Below are positions 15,349 to 22,122 of a DNA stretch of 22,122 nucleotides, piece by piece. Source of the DNA: Gammaproteobacteria bacterium (GTDB lineage: Bacteria > Pseudomonadota > Gammaproteobacteria > UBA6429); NCBI GenBank assembly GCA_003232015.1, contig QIKU01000227.1:1-22122 (forward strand). Direction: 5' to 3'. Both the position numbers and the translations under genes were made by a program. Each line of letters opens with the position of its first letter. Within the stretch, counting starts at the first letter, position 1. Under the pieces are notes generated by a model that saw nothing but the letters and a program-made list of their open reading frames with translations, searched no databases and was not told the DNA's origin.

Positions 15349-15362
15349 TTGATTTATATCAT
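15349..15362 (+). promoter_or_regulatory. FNR/Anr-like site with a downstream -10 element
   Basis: TTGAT-TTAT-ATCAT matches the FNR consensus TTGATNNNNATCAA at nine of ten positions. It is centred at 15355.5. TAATAT/TATTAT boxes at 15383-15391 would place a start near 15397, so the site lies about -41.5, the classic class II activator position. FNR senses lack of oxygen through an iron-sulfur cluster. Confidence 0.5.
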
Positions 15363-15396
15363 TTTTTTAAAACGAGCTAAAATAATATTATTTTGC

Positions 15397-15480
15397 TTGT
15401 ATTTTTAAATAGCATATAGGGAGGCGAGGGTAAAACCTATGCTCATTGCTTACAGCCCGTTATTATACGGGCTGTATTTT
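15397..15480 (+). ncRNA. Candidate FNR-controlled small RNA convergent with rho
   Basis: From the predicted start near 15397 about 84 nt run to a terminator-like hairpin ACAGCCCGT-TATTAT-ACGGGCTGT (15452-15475) followed by ATTTT. An alternative pairing with GGGGCTGTTTTTA (15498-15510) would extend it slightly. No open frame with a ribosome binding site of useful length is present; AGGGAGGCGAGGG (15418-15430) is a purine-rich, possibly unpaired stretch. It resembles the logic of E. coli FnrS but not, as far as I can tell, its sequence. Without expression data this remains a prediction. Confidence 0.4.
15452..15480 (+). terminator. Hairpin between the small RNA candidate and the rho 3' end
   Basis: A perfect nine-pair stem with loop TATTAT. 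It is followed on the plus strand by ATTTT, with no U-run on the minus strand, so it fits plus-strand termination better. It could also stabilise the rho mRNA 3' end. Confidence 0.55.
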
Positions 15481-15529
15481 GTGTGGGTAGTTGTATCGGG
15501 GCTGTTTTTACTTTGGTATTTTTTTGCTG

Positions 15530-16792
15530 CTACTTTTTTCGCTTCATCGAATCAAAAAACTCAGCATTTGTTTTACTGGCTTTAAGCTTGTCAAAGATAA
15601 ATTCCATTGCCGCCACTTCATCCATTTCGTGCACAACTTTGCGTAAAATCCACATCATTTGCAGCTCATCTGGTTTGGTTAGTAGCTCTTCGCGGCGGGT
15701 GCCGGAACGGTTGATATTAATCGCCGGGAAAATACGTTTTTCGGCGATCTTACGGTCCAGATGTACTTCCATATTGCCGGTGCCTTTAAATTCTTCGTAA
15801 ATCACATCGTCCATACGCGAACCAGTTTCAACTAACGCGGTAGCCAAAATGGTGAGTGAGCCACCTTCCTCAATATTACGTGCCGCACCAAAAAAACGCT
15901 TGGGGCGTTGCAGTGCATTGGCATCCACACCACCGGTCAGCACCTTGCCAGAAGAAGGGATAACAGTATTATAGGCGCGCGCTAAACGGGTAATGGAATC
16001 CAGTAAAATCACCACGTCTTTTTTATGCTCGACTAAGCGCTTGGCTTTTTCGATAACCATTTCTGCCACTTGCACATGGCGGCTTGCAGGTTCATCAAAG
16101 GTACTGGATACCACTTCGCCCTTAACCGAGCGGGACATTTCGGTCACTTCTTCCGGGCGTTCATCAATCAGTAACACAATAAGGTGACATTCAGGATGAT
16201 TAATCGAAATCGAATGCGCAATATCATGCAGCATCATTGTTTTACCGGCTTTCGGTGGCGACACAATCAAGCCCCGTTGGCCTTTACCAATCGGCGCGGC
16301 TAAATCAATAACGCGAGCAGTAATATCTTCGGTACTGCCATTGCCCATTTCCATAATGAGGCGTTCATTCGGGTGTAGGGGTGTTAAATTTTCAAACAAT
16401 ACTTTTCGGCGGCTGTTTTCAGGTGAGTCAAAATTAATTTCGCTTACTTTCAATAGGGCAAAATAGCGTTCGCCGTCTTTAGGGGGGCGAATTTTCCCAG
16501 CAACGGTATCACCGGTTCGTAAACTAAAACGTCGAATTTGGCTAGGCGACACATAAATATCATCCGGGCCGGCTAAATAAGAACTTTCTGCTGAACGTAA
16601 AAACCCAAAACCGTCCTGTAATATTTCTAGAACACCATCACCGTGGATATCTTCCCCCTTTTTTGCGTGCGCCTTAAGGATGGAGAAAATAATGTCTTGC
16701 TTGCGGGAACGTGCGGTTCCTTCAACACCATTTTCGGCGGCAATTTTAATCAGATCAGGAACAGGGGTTTTTTTTAATTCGGTTAAATTCAT
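15530..16792 (-). CDS. rho: Transcription termination factor Rho
   Basis: 420 residues, close to the E. coli length and colinear with it. The N-terminal RNA-binding cold-shock-like domain has [20 protein letters not shown] (60-79) and [15 protein letters not shown]. The RecA-type ATPase has a P-loop at about 178-185 (SPPKAGKT, K184), Walker [17 protein letters not shown], the Q-loop segment [18 protein letters not shown] and the R-loop [15 protein letters not shown]. Hexameric Rho ends transcription on unstructured RNA and silences foreign genes. It lies 352 bp after trxA with its own leader and no obvious ribosome binding site. Confidence 0.97.
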   Translation of the reverse strand: MNLTELKKTPVPDLIKIAAENGVEGTARSRKQDIIFSILKAHAKKGEDIHGDGVLEILQDGFGFLRSAESSYLAGPDDIYVSPSQIRRFSLRTGDTVAGKIRPPKDGERYFALLKVSEINFDSPENSRRKVLFENLTPLHPNERLIMEMGNGSTEDITARVIDLAAPIGKGQRGLIVSPPKAGKTMMLHDIAHSISINHPECHLIVLLIDERPEEVTEMSRSVKGEVVSSTFDEPASRHVQVAEMVIEKAKRLVEHKKDVVILLDSITRLARAYNTVIPSSGKVLTGGVDANALQRPKRFFGAARNIEEGGSLTILATALVETGSRMDDVIYEEFKGTGNMEVHLDRKIAEKRIFPAININRSGTRREELLTKPDELQMMWILRKVVHEMDEVAAMEFIFDKLKASKTNAEFFDSMKRKK

Positions 16793-17144
16793 AACAAAAG
16801 GGTCTTTTATTTGGATGGTTGATATAATTGATTAATCTTTAAATAAAGAATAACGCGACGAAAATGCGCAATTATATTTGGGTTAATTAAGATTTAGAGT
16901 GTAATTATTGGGCGTTGCTTGTTTATTTTAGTGGGAGCTATCTAAGTTTAGGGCTTAATATCTGAGTGTTTGTGCTTAATGTATTTTAGGTATTATAAAG
17001 ACAAAAGGCAATGAACTTCAGAATAAAGCGTCATTGTTTAATAAAAGTAACACTAAATGAATGATTCGTCCAGTTCCCACCTCAAATTAACCCCAAATAA
17101 ATCTAAGTTTAATTTAAGTTGGGAGCCGGGACGCAAGTAGAAAC
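16793..17144 (-). promoter_or_regulatory. rho leader and promoter region (352 bp without a gene)
   Basis: AT-rich, with no open frame worth calling. A TATAAT on the minus strand (in CCAAATATAATTGCGC, near 16871-16880) could be the -10 for rho, but no good -35 is present. A long leader is in keeping with rho autoregulation known in E. coli. AACTTAGAT occurs twice on the minus strand, near 16940 and 17100, each close to a GCTCCCA motif; meaning unknown. Confidence 0.35.
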
Positions 17145-17471
17145 TTAAAGGTTGCTGTCGATAAAAGCAGTCAACTGCGATTTAGAAACAGCACCCACTT
17201 TAGTTGCTTCGACATTACCGCCTTTAAAAATCATTAAAGTAGGGATACCGCGAATGCCAAACTTAGGTGGTGTATTTGGATTTTCATCGATATTTAGTTT
17301 GGCTACTTTGAGTTTACCGTCATATTCTTCGGCAATCTCATCTAAAATCGGTGCAATCATCTTACATGGCCCGCACCAGTCAGCCCAATAGTCCACAAGC
17401 ACGGGGCCTTCTGCATTGACTACCTCAGCCTCAAAGGTATCATCGGTGACGTAGTTTATCTTATCGCTCAA
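17145..17471 (-). CDS. trxA: Thioredoxin 1
   Basis: 108 residues, standard length. The active site WCGPC has C33 and C36 ([14 protein letters not shown]), with the cis-proline loop [12 protein letters not shown] and the family pattern VLVDYWA and [17 protein letters not shown]. It reduces disulfides in cytoplasmic proteins with electrons from thioredoxin reductase. The start is TTG (17469-17471), chosen for AGGAG eight bases upstream. The trxA-rho order with divergent rhlB is the enterobacterial arrangement. Confidence 0.97.
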   Translation of the reverse strand: MSDKINYVTDDTFEAEVVNAEGPVLVDYWADWCGPCKMIAPILDEIAEEYDGKLKVAKLNIDENPNTPPKFGIRGIPTLMIFKGGNVEATKVGAVSKSQLTAFIDSNL

Positions 17472-17530
17472 GATTTATTCTCCTTAGTAAAGGGGCTAAA
17501 ATAAATTGCGCCCCCAGATATGGCAAATTT

Positions 17531-17548
17531 AGCAAAGCTGGCTTTGCT
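17531..17548. promoter_or_regulatory. Near-perfect palindrome in the trxA leader
   Basis: AGCAAAGC-TG-GCTTTGCT lies about 60 bp upstream of the trxA start in the trxA-rhlB divergent region. It could be an operator or a leader hairpin; no matching regulator is recognised. Confidence 0.35.
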
Positions 17549-17674
17549 TGAACAGCCTTTTTCTTTATTTGATTCTATAACAATTACCTGAATAATTATA
17601 TTTGAGCGCAACAGCCGTTGCATTGCAAGCCCCAAACAGGATTTTAAGCCTTGATTTTGTTATGCTATGCCGCT

Positions 17675-18937
17675 ATGACAAAAAAACACTTAACGGACAC
17701 CACCTTTGCCAGCCTGAATCTCGACCCAAATTTACTCAAAGGGATTGAAACAACCGGCTTTACTCACTGCACTCCCATTCAAGCAGGCGCCATTCCCATT
17801 GCGATGGCCGGTAAAGACGTTGCGGGGCAAGCACAAACCGGTACAGGCAAAAGTGCCGCCTTTCTGGTACCAATGTTTCAGCAGCTAATAGAAAGTAACT
17901 GTGACAAATCCAACCCCAACCCAAAAGCCTTTATCCTTGCGCCAACCCGCGAGCTGGCACAGCAAATTTATAACGATGCAGAAAAAATAGGCCAGTTTAC
18001 CGGTCTGCGTCTGGCGGTTGTTTATGGCGGCACCGGCTATGACTCACAACGCCAAACACTTGAAGACGGCGTTGATGTCCTCATTGGCACTGTGGGGCGG
18101 CTAATTGATTACTTCAAACAGCATATCTATAACTTAAAGTCTATTCAGGTGATGATTCTTGATGAGGCAGACCGCATGTTTGATCTGGGCTTTATCGATG
18201 ATATTCGTTATTTATTCCGCCGTATGCCAGCACCTAAAGATCGCCTCAGCATGTTGTTCTCAGCCACCCTGTCGCACCGTGTTTCTGAACTCGCTTACGA
18301 CCATATGAATGAACCAGAGCGCATTGAAATTGCCCCGGATCAGATCACTGCCGACCAGATAAACCAGATGATCTACTACCCGGCCAACGATGAAAAAATT
18401 CCATTACTGCTGGGGTTATTTAAATCACACCACATTGAACGTGCCGTAGTTTTTTGTAACACCAAACGTGCCACCGAAAAAGTCTCGGCTTTTTTTGCAG
18501 GTAATGGCTATGAAGTAGCGCTTTTGTCGGGCGATGTACCTCAAAAGCAGCGCCTCAGTTTATTACAGCGTTTTACTGACGGCGATCTGAACATTATGGT
18601 TGCCACCGATGTGGCCGCACGCGGCTTGCATATTCCTGCCGTAAGCCATGTGATAAATTATGACTTACCGAATGACGCCGAAGACTATGTACACCGCATT
18701 GGCCGAACCGCTCGTGCCGGTGCATCGGGTGAGGCTATTAGCTTTGCCTGTGAAGATTCGGTGTTTTCATTGCCGGCTATTGAAGAATACATCGACAGCA
18801 AAATTCCGGTTTTATCCATTACCGCCGATTTACTGGTTAAACCTAAAGCGCCTATTTTCCCACCCCGAAAAAAAGGCCCGCCGCACCATAATAAAAACAC
18901 GGGGAATCGAAATAATCGCAAAAGAAATTACCGCTAA
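17675..18937 (+). CDS. rhlB: ATP-dependent RNA helicase RhlB (DEAD-box)
   Basis: 420 residues from the ATG at 17675 (MTKKHLTDTTFASL), which matches the E. coli RhlB start; a TTG eight codons up is unlikely. DEAD-box motifs: Q motif FTHCTPIQ, motif I AQTGTGKS (Ser in place of the usual Thr), PTRELA, GTVGRLIDY, DEADRMFDLGF, SATL, then VVFCNTKRATEKV, VATDVAARGLHIP and HRIGRTARAGASG. RhlB unwinds RNA for the degradosome with RNase E and PNPase. The C-terminal tail is basic (PPRKKGPPHHNKNTG onward), good for RNA binding. Divergence from trxA-rho supports RhlB over RhlE. Confidence 0.93.
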   Translation: MTKKHLTDTTFASLNLDPNLLKGIETTGFTHCTPIQAGAIPIAMAGKDVAGQAQTGTGKSAAFLVPMFQQLIESNCDKSNPNPKAFILAPTRELAQQIYNDAEKIGQFTGLRLAVVYGGTGYDSQRQTLEDGVDVLIGTVGRLIDYFKQHIYNLKSIQVMILDEADRMFDLGFIDDIRYLFRRMPAPKDRLSMLFSATLSHRVSELAYDHMNEPERIEIAPDQITADQINQMIYYPANDEKIPLLLGLFKSHHIERAVVFCNTKRATEKVSAFFAGNGYEVALLSGDVPQKQRLSLLQRFTDGDLNIMVATDVAARGLHIPAVSHVINYDLPNDAEDYVHRIGRTARAGASGEAISFACEDSVFSLPAIEEYIDSKIPVLSITADLLVKPKAPIFPPRKKGPPHHNKNTGNRNNRKRNYR

Positions 18938-18980
18938 ACACTCAATTTTTAACCCTCTGTTAGTAAAGAGTCAATGAATA

Positions 18981-19376
18981 ATGACAATCCAGGCAAGCAT
19001 TTCCTACGGCGAATTTCTTGATAAGCTGACTATTTTAGAAATAAAAAAAGAACGCATTCAAGATAAAGACAAACTGAAAAATATACTAAACGAATTAAGC
19101 AGCGTAAATGCCGCATGGCAGAACTGCCCTGCATCCAAGGTTGACATTAAAGCCGAACTGGCCGCCTTAAAAGCCATTAATGAAAAACTCTGGGTGATTG
19201 AAGACGATATTCGCGACAAAGAGCGCCAGCAAAACTTTGACCAGGGTTTTATCGATTTAGCCCGCAGTGTTTATTTTGAGAATGACACCCGTGCACAAAT
19301 CAAAAAAGACATCAATTTAAAACTCGGGTCAGATTTAATTGAAGAAAAGTCTTACGCGGATTATAAAAATACCTGA
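18981..19376 (+). CDS. DUF6165 family protein
   Basis: 131 residues, soluble and charged. The family pattern is seen in ISYGEFLDKLTILEIKKERI, the helical KLKNILNELSSVNAAW, LKAINEKLWVIEDDIRDKE, LARSVYFENDTRAQIKKDIN and the ending LIEEKSYADYKNT. Relatives are often found near lipopolysaccharide or glycosyltransferase genes, but I know of no proven function. It starts 43 bp after rhlB and is probably cotranscribed. It ends with TGA, which shows that TGA is used as a normal stop here. Confidence 0.75.
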   Translation: MTIQASISYGEFLDKLTILEIKKERIQDKDKLKNILNELSSVNAAWQNCPASKVDIKAELAALKAINEKLWVIEDDIRDKERQQNFDQGFIDLARSVYFENDTRAQIKKDINLKLGSDLIEEKSYADYKNT

Positions 19377-19420
19377 CGCGGGCAAACTCAACCTTAGTCT
19401 AAATGTTAAAACGCACGTAC

Positions 19421-20818
19421 CTATGTACATTTCCCCCTTAAAATATCACGCTCGGCCTGTACAGTATTAATCAATAAAATTTTATTTTGCTCTGGCACAT
19501 TTTTTAATGCATCGATGTCAAAAACATAGTCTTTGGTTTTTTCAGCAAGCTCTTCAAGCAAATCGGTTGCCTGTTTTTTAGTGTATTGGTATGCAACACC
19601 TAAGCTGATTATGTTTTCTCTTAAGCCACCAACGGCATCGTCAAACACAAGCGGAATTGCAAAACGAGTATTGTGCCGTGACCAGGCGCGCATTGGAGCG
19701 GGGTCGTAAACCGGCGCAAGCTTAACCTGCTCCGCGCCGCCAAGAAAAGACAGGTTTTCTAAATGCAGGTCACCGTTACCGGTAAACAACGCAAGCAGTA
19801 AACGTTTATATAATTCCCGTTGCGTTGCACGCACATCTAAATTCGCAACCTTGCCGATACGCGCAATGCGATAAGCCAGTTCTTCTAAGTCAGTGTCGGC
19901 ATTGCTTTGAAAATATTTATCACCAATGGCCAGCACCGAGTAAAACGATTCCATCGGAATAGGGTAACCTTGCTCGGAACGGTCAAAACGTTTAACCGCC
20001 AACACCCGCATACCATCAATTTCCGCCAACCAGCATTGCGGCACGTCAAAACCGAGCTGCCGATGCAATTCAAGGCAGTGGGCTTCCAGCGCCAATACGC
20101 CTTCGTAACCGATGGGTTCTATTTTCAGGATCACATCAACATACTTTACTCCGCCCACTACGGCGGTACCGGGACTGGCAAACTCACCCTGCCAGAGCGA
20201 ACTATCGGGAATGGCCACCAGTATTTTCGGGATCATGCCGCCAACCGATGGCGTGGGGCCAAAGGCATCGAGCAGCTCGGCCGAATCAATGTCGTACGCG
20301 GTGTTTTGAATTTCAGCCTGAATCTGCTGCCAGTAAGCCGAGCGCGAGGTAAGCAAGTAGCGCTGTGCTAAATCATGGTAATAATGCTCGGCCACCCGAT
20401 CATCACGAAAAACATCTAAATGGCCAATGCCATTATGCGCCGACAACAGCAAAATTTCCCAGTCGGTATCCAGACCCGGCCTGGGCGGCGAATCCCTTTT
20501 TTCCAGCAGGCGGGTATAAAGCCGGCGTTGAATATTGTTTTCATTGCGCGCCGGTAACATGCTCATTAAACGCGGGTACAGTGGAATACTGTCTTTGGCC
20601 GCGTAGGTCACCTGCTCGGTTTTATATTGCTGTGGCGGCGCGAGCAGCGACACCCCGCCAGCAAGCGGCTTGTCGCTGTAACTTGCGTCGTAGTCGATAA
20701 ATTCACGGGTATAACTAAAACGGGTTTGCTGCGGCGTCACGATCAAATCCACCATTTTAAGGGGGCCGTCTTTGGTGCGCGTCCAGATAACCGCGTGCTT
20801 GTCGCTGCTAATGGCCAT
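19421..20818 (-). CDS. hipA: HipA-like serine/threonine kinase, toxin of a type II toxin-antitoxin pair
   Basis: 465 residues, near the usual HipA size. HipA-fold features in order: a beta-rich N-terminal part with DGPLKMVDLIVTP and a diverged DWEILLLSAHNGIGHLDVFR; the glycine-rich PTPSVGGMIPKILVAI; the nucleotide-binding lysine in VDVILKIEP; EAHCLELHRQLGFDVPQCWL and RVLAVKRFDR; the catalytic LFTGNGDLHLENLSFL with Asp in DLH; and the metal-binding LAPVYDPAPM. Known HipA toxins phosphorylate glutamyl-tRNA synthetase or other tRNA-ligase targets and cause dormancy; the target here is unknown. The ATG follows the antitoxin stop directly, without a gap. It is convergent with the DUF6165 gene. Confidence 0.88.
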   Translation of the reverse strand: MAISSDKHAVIWTRTKDGPLKMVDLIVTPQQTRFSYTREFIDYDASYSDKPLAGGVSLLAPPQQYKTEQVTYAAKDSIPLYPRLMSMLPARNENNIQRRLYTRLLEKRDSPPRPGLDTDWEILLLSAHNGIGHLDVFRDDRVAEHYYHDLAQRYLLTSRSAYWQQIQAEIQNTAYDIDSAELLDAFGPTPSVGGMIPKILVAIPDSSLWQGEFASPGTAVVGGVKYVDVILKIEPIGYEGVLALEAHCLELHRQLGFDVPQCWLAEIDGMRVLAVKRFDRSEQGYPIPMESFYSVLAIGDKYFQSNADTDLEELAYRIARIGKVANLDVRATQRELYKRLLLALFTGNGDLHLENLSFLGGAEQVKLAPVYDPAPMRAWSRHNTRFAIPLVFDDAVGGLRENIISLGVAYQYTKKQATDLLEELAEKTKDYVFDIDALKNVPEQNKILLINTVQAERDILRGKCT

Positions 20819-21079
20819 CTAAAAAAACTCACCCTTGCGAATGGTTTCCAGCGCATCATCGTCTGGCACAAACGCCAACCGCAGCCCAACTAAACGCCCA
20901 AGCGCATCCAGGGTAGCAAAGTCCGCATTTTTACGTCCCTTGATCCGCGACAAAGTTTCTGCCGACACCGGCAGCCGCTTCGCCATGGTTTTCGCGTCCA
21001 TGCCTTGCTCGATGCCGCGTTGTAGCACCTCATTTAATAACCGCTCAAAGGCTTGCTGTTGTTCTGGTTTTGGTTTCAC
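20819..21079 (-). CDS. hipB: HipB-like XRE antitoxin and autorepressor
   Basis: 86 residues with one helix-turn-helix: MDAKTMAKRLPVSAETLSRI (about 27-46), then KNADFATLDALGRLVGLRL. The position right before the HipA-like kinase and the TAG-ATG junction make it the antitoxin. It should bind the kinase and repress the operon through the two operators upstream. The start is GTG (21077-21079) with GAG seven bases before it. Confidence 0.85.
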   Translation of the reverse strand: MKPKPEQQQAFERLLNEVLQRGIEQGMDAKTMAKRLPVSAETLSRIKGRKNADFATLDALGRLVGLRLAFVPDDDALETIRKGEFF

Positions 21080-21092
21080 ATTCAGCTCTATT

Positions 21093-21110
21093 ATTGACTA
21101 TATTATCAAT
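21093..21110 (-). promoter_or_regulatory. hipBA operator 1
   Basis: An 18-bp inverted-repeat site ATTGAC-TATATT-ATCAAT, 14 bp before the antitoxin start codon. A TATAAT (21109-21114, minus strand) overlaps it, so binding would block transcription. Confidence 0.65.
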
Positions 21111-21141
21111 TATAGATGAATTTTATTAATTTTATATTATA

Positions 21142-21159
21142 ATTGACTAAAACATCAAT
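21142..21159 (-). promoter_or_regulatory. hipBA operator 2
   Basis: ATTGAC-TAAAAC-ATCAAT, with the same arms and spacer length as operator 1, placed 49 bp further upstream. Two matching sites suggest cooperative repression. Confidence 0.65.
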
Positions 21160-21216
21160 ATTTAATAAGGAATGAATATACGTGGTGAGTGTATCGGCTT
21201 GAAAAAGCTATGAAGA

Positions 21217-21236
21217 CACAGGGCAAAATCTGACCC
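21217..21236 (-). repeat. Inverted 20-bp repeat, copy 1 (REP-like motif)
   Basis: On the minus strand GGGTCAGATTTTGCCCTGTG. It matches 17 of 20 bases of the copy at 21951-21970 in opposite orientation and, with it, brackets the decayed MntA-HepT pair. Confidence 0.6.
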
Positions 21237-21277
21237 AAATGAACTGATGAATCCCCGTCGCCTTTTATTTCATTGAT

Positions 21278-21608
21278 TCAATAATATCTTTCTATTGCTT
21301 TTTTTAAAGGCTTTAAATCCTTTTCAATAACTGCCCATGTAGTGTTAATGCTCACACCTAACATATTGATGGGCAAGAATGTTTCTCATACCCGATATTT
21401 CATTCCAGAGGATATCTTTAAAATCAGCTATTAAATCTTCCACACCAAAATCCTTAATAGCCTGGCCGATAACTTCGAGGTTACGAATGACAGCATCTTG
21501 CGTTTTATGGTCAGAAAAAAATTCATCTCGACCACCACAGGTATAGTCTTCAATTCTGCAAATGCAATCGTAGATATGCTTAATATAAACAGAACGATCC
21601 TTACTCAC
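21278..21608 (-). pseudogene. hepT: HepT-like HEPN RNase toxin, frameshifted
   Basis: From a GTG (21606-21608) the frame reads SVYIKHIYDCICRIEDYTCG, QDAVIRNLEVIGQAIKDFG and ISGMRNILAHQYV, a DUF86/HepT protein with the HEPN R-N-x4-H motif. It then runs into a premature TAA (21345-21347). In another frame the expected C-terminus continues, GVSINTTWAVIEKDLKPLKK and AIERYY, to TGA (21278-21280). One extra base at CAATATGTTAGG (ancestral QYLGV) explains this. Intact HepT is a ribonuclease neutralised by MntA-mediated AMPylation. The catalytic motif is before the shift, so a shortened product is not excluded. Its start overlaps the stop of the mntA remnant (GTGA). Confidence 0.8.
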
Positions 21609-21790
21609 AAAGGCCGCGTCTCATGAATAATTCGATCACGTAAGTATTTATTGAGGCCATCGTCAGTAATAACATCAACATCACGCAATAAAAAGGAGGC
21701 TAGCTCTTGTTGTAAACCAACTAAATCTAATATGTTTTAATTTTTCCAGTAGGCTCATAACTCTAATATTACACTCATTTTGTTATTGAT
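21605..21790 (-). pseudogene. mntA: Degraded MntA-like nucleotidyltransferase antitoxin
   Basis: The last 43 codons read LDLVGLQQELASFLLRDVDV, ITDDGLNKYLRDRIIHETRP and L, matching the C-terminus of MNT-domain antitoxins (LxLQxELxxxLGxxVDLVTxxxL). Upstream pieces continue in other frames: YEPTGKIKTY (21730-21759) and SVILE (near 21761-21775), where an intact gene would read DIDVxLEYEP. The GSxxRG nucleotide-binding motif is absent or destroyed. At least two frameshifts, so non-functional. Its 3' end overlaps hepT as in working MntA-HepT pairs. Confidence 0.65.
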
Positions 21791-21809
21791 CCAGCCAAGA
21801 TCCTGTCAC

Positions 21810-21947
21810 TTAACATAGTGGTGTATTGATTTCACCATGCAACCAAACTGATCCCTCAGGAGCAGACCCCGTAAGTGCGAACCCATCTCGAGTTTGCTCA
21901 TCCGTAATATCTAATTGGTAACGAGCGTAGCCCTCTTTAGTGATTCG
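21810..21947 (-). pseudogene. Short orphan coding remnant, unknown
   Basis: A 45-codon open piece ends YQLDITDEQTRDGFALTG, SAPEGSVWLHGEINTPLC and TAA. Composition looks protein-like, but there is no start codon context and I do not recognise the family. It ends at the copy of the 20-bp repeat and is probably debris. Confidence 0.3.
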
Positions 21948-21950
21948 TCA

Positions 21951-21970
21951 GGGTCAGGTCTTGCCCCGTG
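21951..21970 (+). repeat. Inverted 20-bp repeat, copy 2 (REP-like motif)
   Basis: GGGTCAGGTCTTGCCCCGTG, partner of the copy at 21217-21236. GGGTCAGGTCTTG-type motifs are familiar from REP and MITE-like sequences in Gammaproteobacteria. Confidence 0.6.
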
Positions 21971-22122
21971 CCTTTTATTGTAAGCAATAAGCAAGGTAAG
22001 TGGATCCTCCTCAACCAACAATTGGGTCTAACCTATTTTTTTAGTGTTAGAAAAATGAATCCACCCCATTTTTTCAAGCATTAGATTGATCTAGCTCAAA
22101 AACATTAGTTAAATATAAGTTA
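21971..22122. other. Right-hand end, no gene recognised
   Basis: AT-rich. A minus-strand open piece of about 35 codons (LVEEDPLTLLIAYNKRHG) crosses the repeat but has no start or recognisable family. Nothing further can be supported. Confidence 0.4.

Noticed and set aside
21170..21213. Tiny plus-strand ORF of 13 codons (MNIRGECIGLKKL) after AAGGA, divergent from hipB
   Set aside because: Too short and unsupported by any pattern to call a gene or leader peptide.

Overview
The window looks like chromosome of a gammaproteobacterium, probably free-living or from a metagenome. The main evidence is gene order. The macromolecular-synthesis operon rpsU-yqeY-dnaG-rpoD lies divergent from tsaD, and rhlB lies divergent from trxA-rho, both arrangements typical of Gammaproteobacteria. 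A DUF3135 gene, a genome-encoded CCA on the tRNA and an FNR-like site fit this. I cannot name a genus.

Layout. (1) 1-4383 is accessory DNA, all on the minus strand: a truncated gene, a PD-(D/E)xK nuclease-like gene, a large unrecognised helical protein and an XRE/ImmA-type regulator running off the left edge. This looks like a defence-island operon that has lost its 5' end. (2) 4384-5686 is a complete ISL3-family insertion sequence that cuts the first gene of that operon. It has good inverted repeats but no matching target duplication. (3) 5783-6140 is a tRNA-Ile2(CAU) gene split after the anticodon by a 281-nt group I intron. Divergent from it is a free-standing HNH nuclease gene (6261-6623). 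(4) 6690-11426 is the rpsU-yqeY-dnaG-rpoD operon. rpoD carries an in-frame TGA and a perfect 30-bp tandem duplication in region 2.2. (5) 11620-14646 holds tsaD, mtgA, a secreted thermonuclease-like gene, a dense array of hairpins and rpmE. (6) 14806-17471 holds a DUF3135 gene, a candidate FNR-controlled small RNA, rho and trxA. (7) 17675-19376 holds rhlB and a DUF6165 gene. (8) 19421-22122 is accessory again: a HipBA-like toxin-antitoxin pair with two matching operators, then a decayed MntA-HepT pair between inverted 20-bp copies of a repeat.

How the genes work together. The core blocks serve translation and replication initiation (S21, primase, sigma-70), the t6A tRNA modification (TsaD), cell-wall synthesis (MtgA), and transcription termination and RNA decay (Rho, RhlB). 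The accessory blocks are anti-phage or selfish modules: a candidate nuclease system, a self-splicing intron beside an HNH gene, two toxin-antitoxin modules and an IS.

The observations I rate highest are the tRNA intron, the doubly damaged rpoD, the uncharacterised nuclease/helical-protein operon, and the candidate FNR-driven small RNA next to rho.
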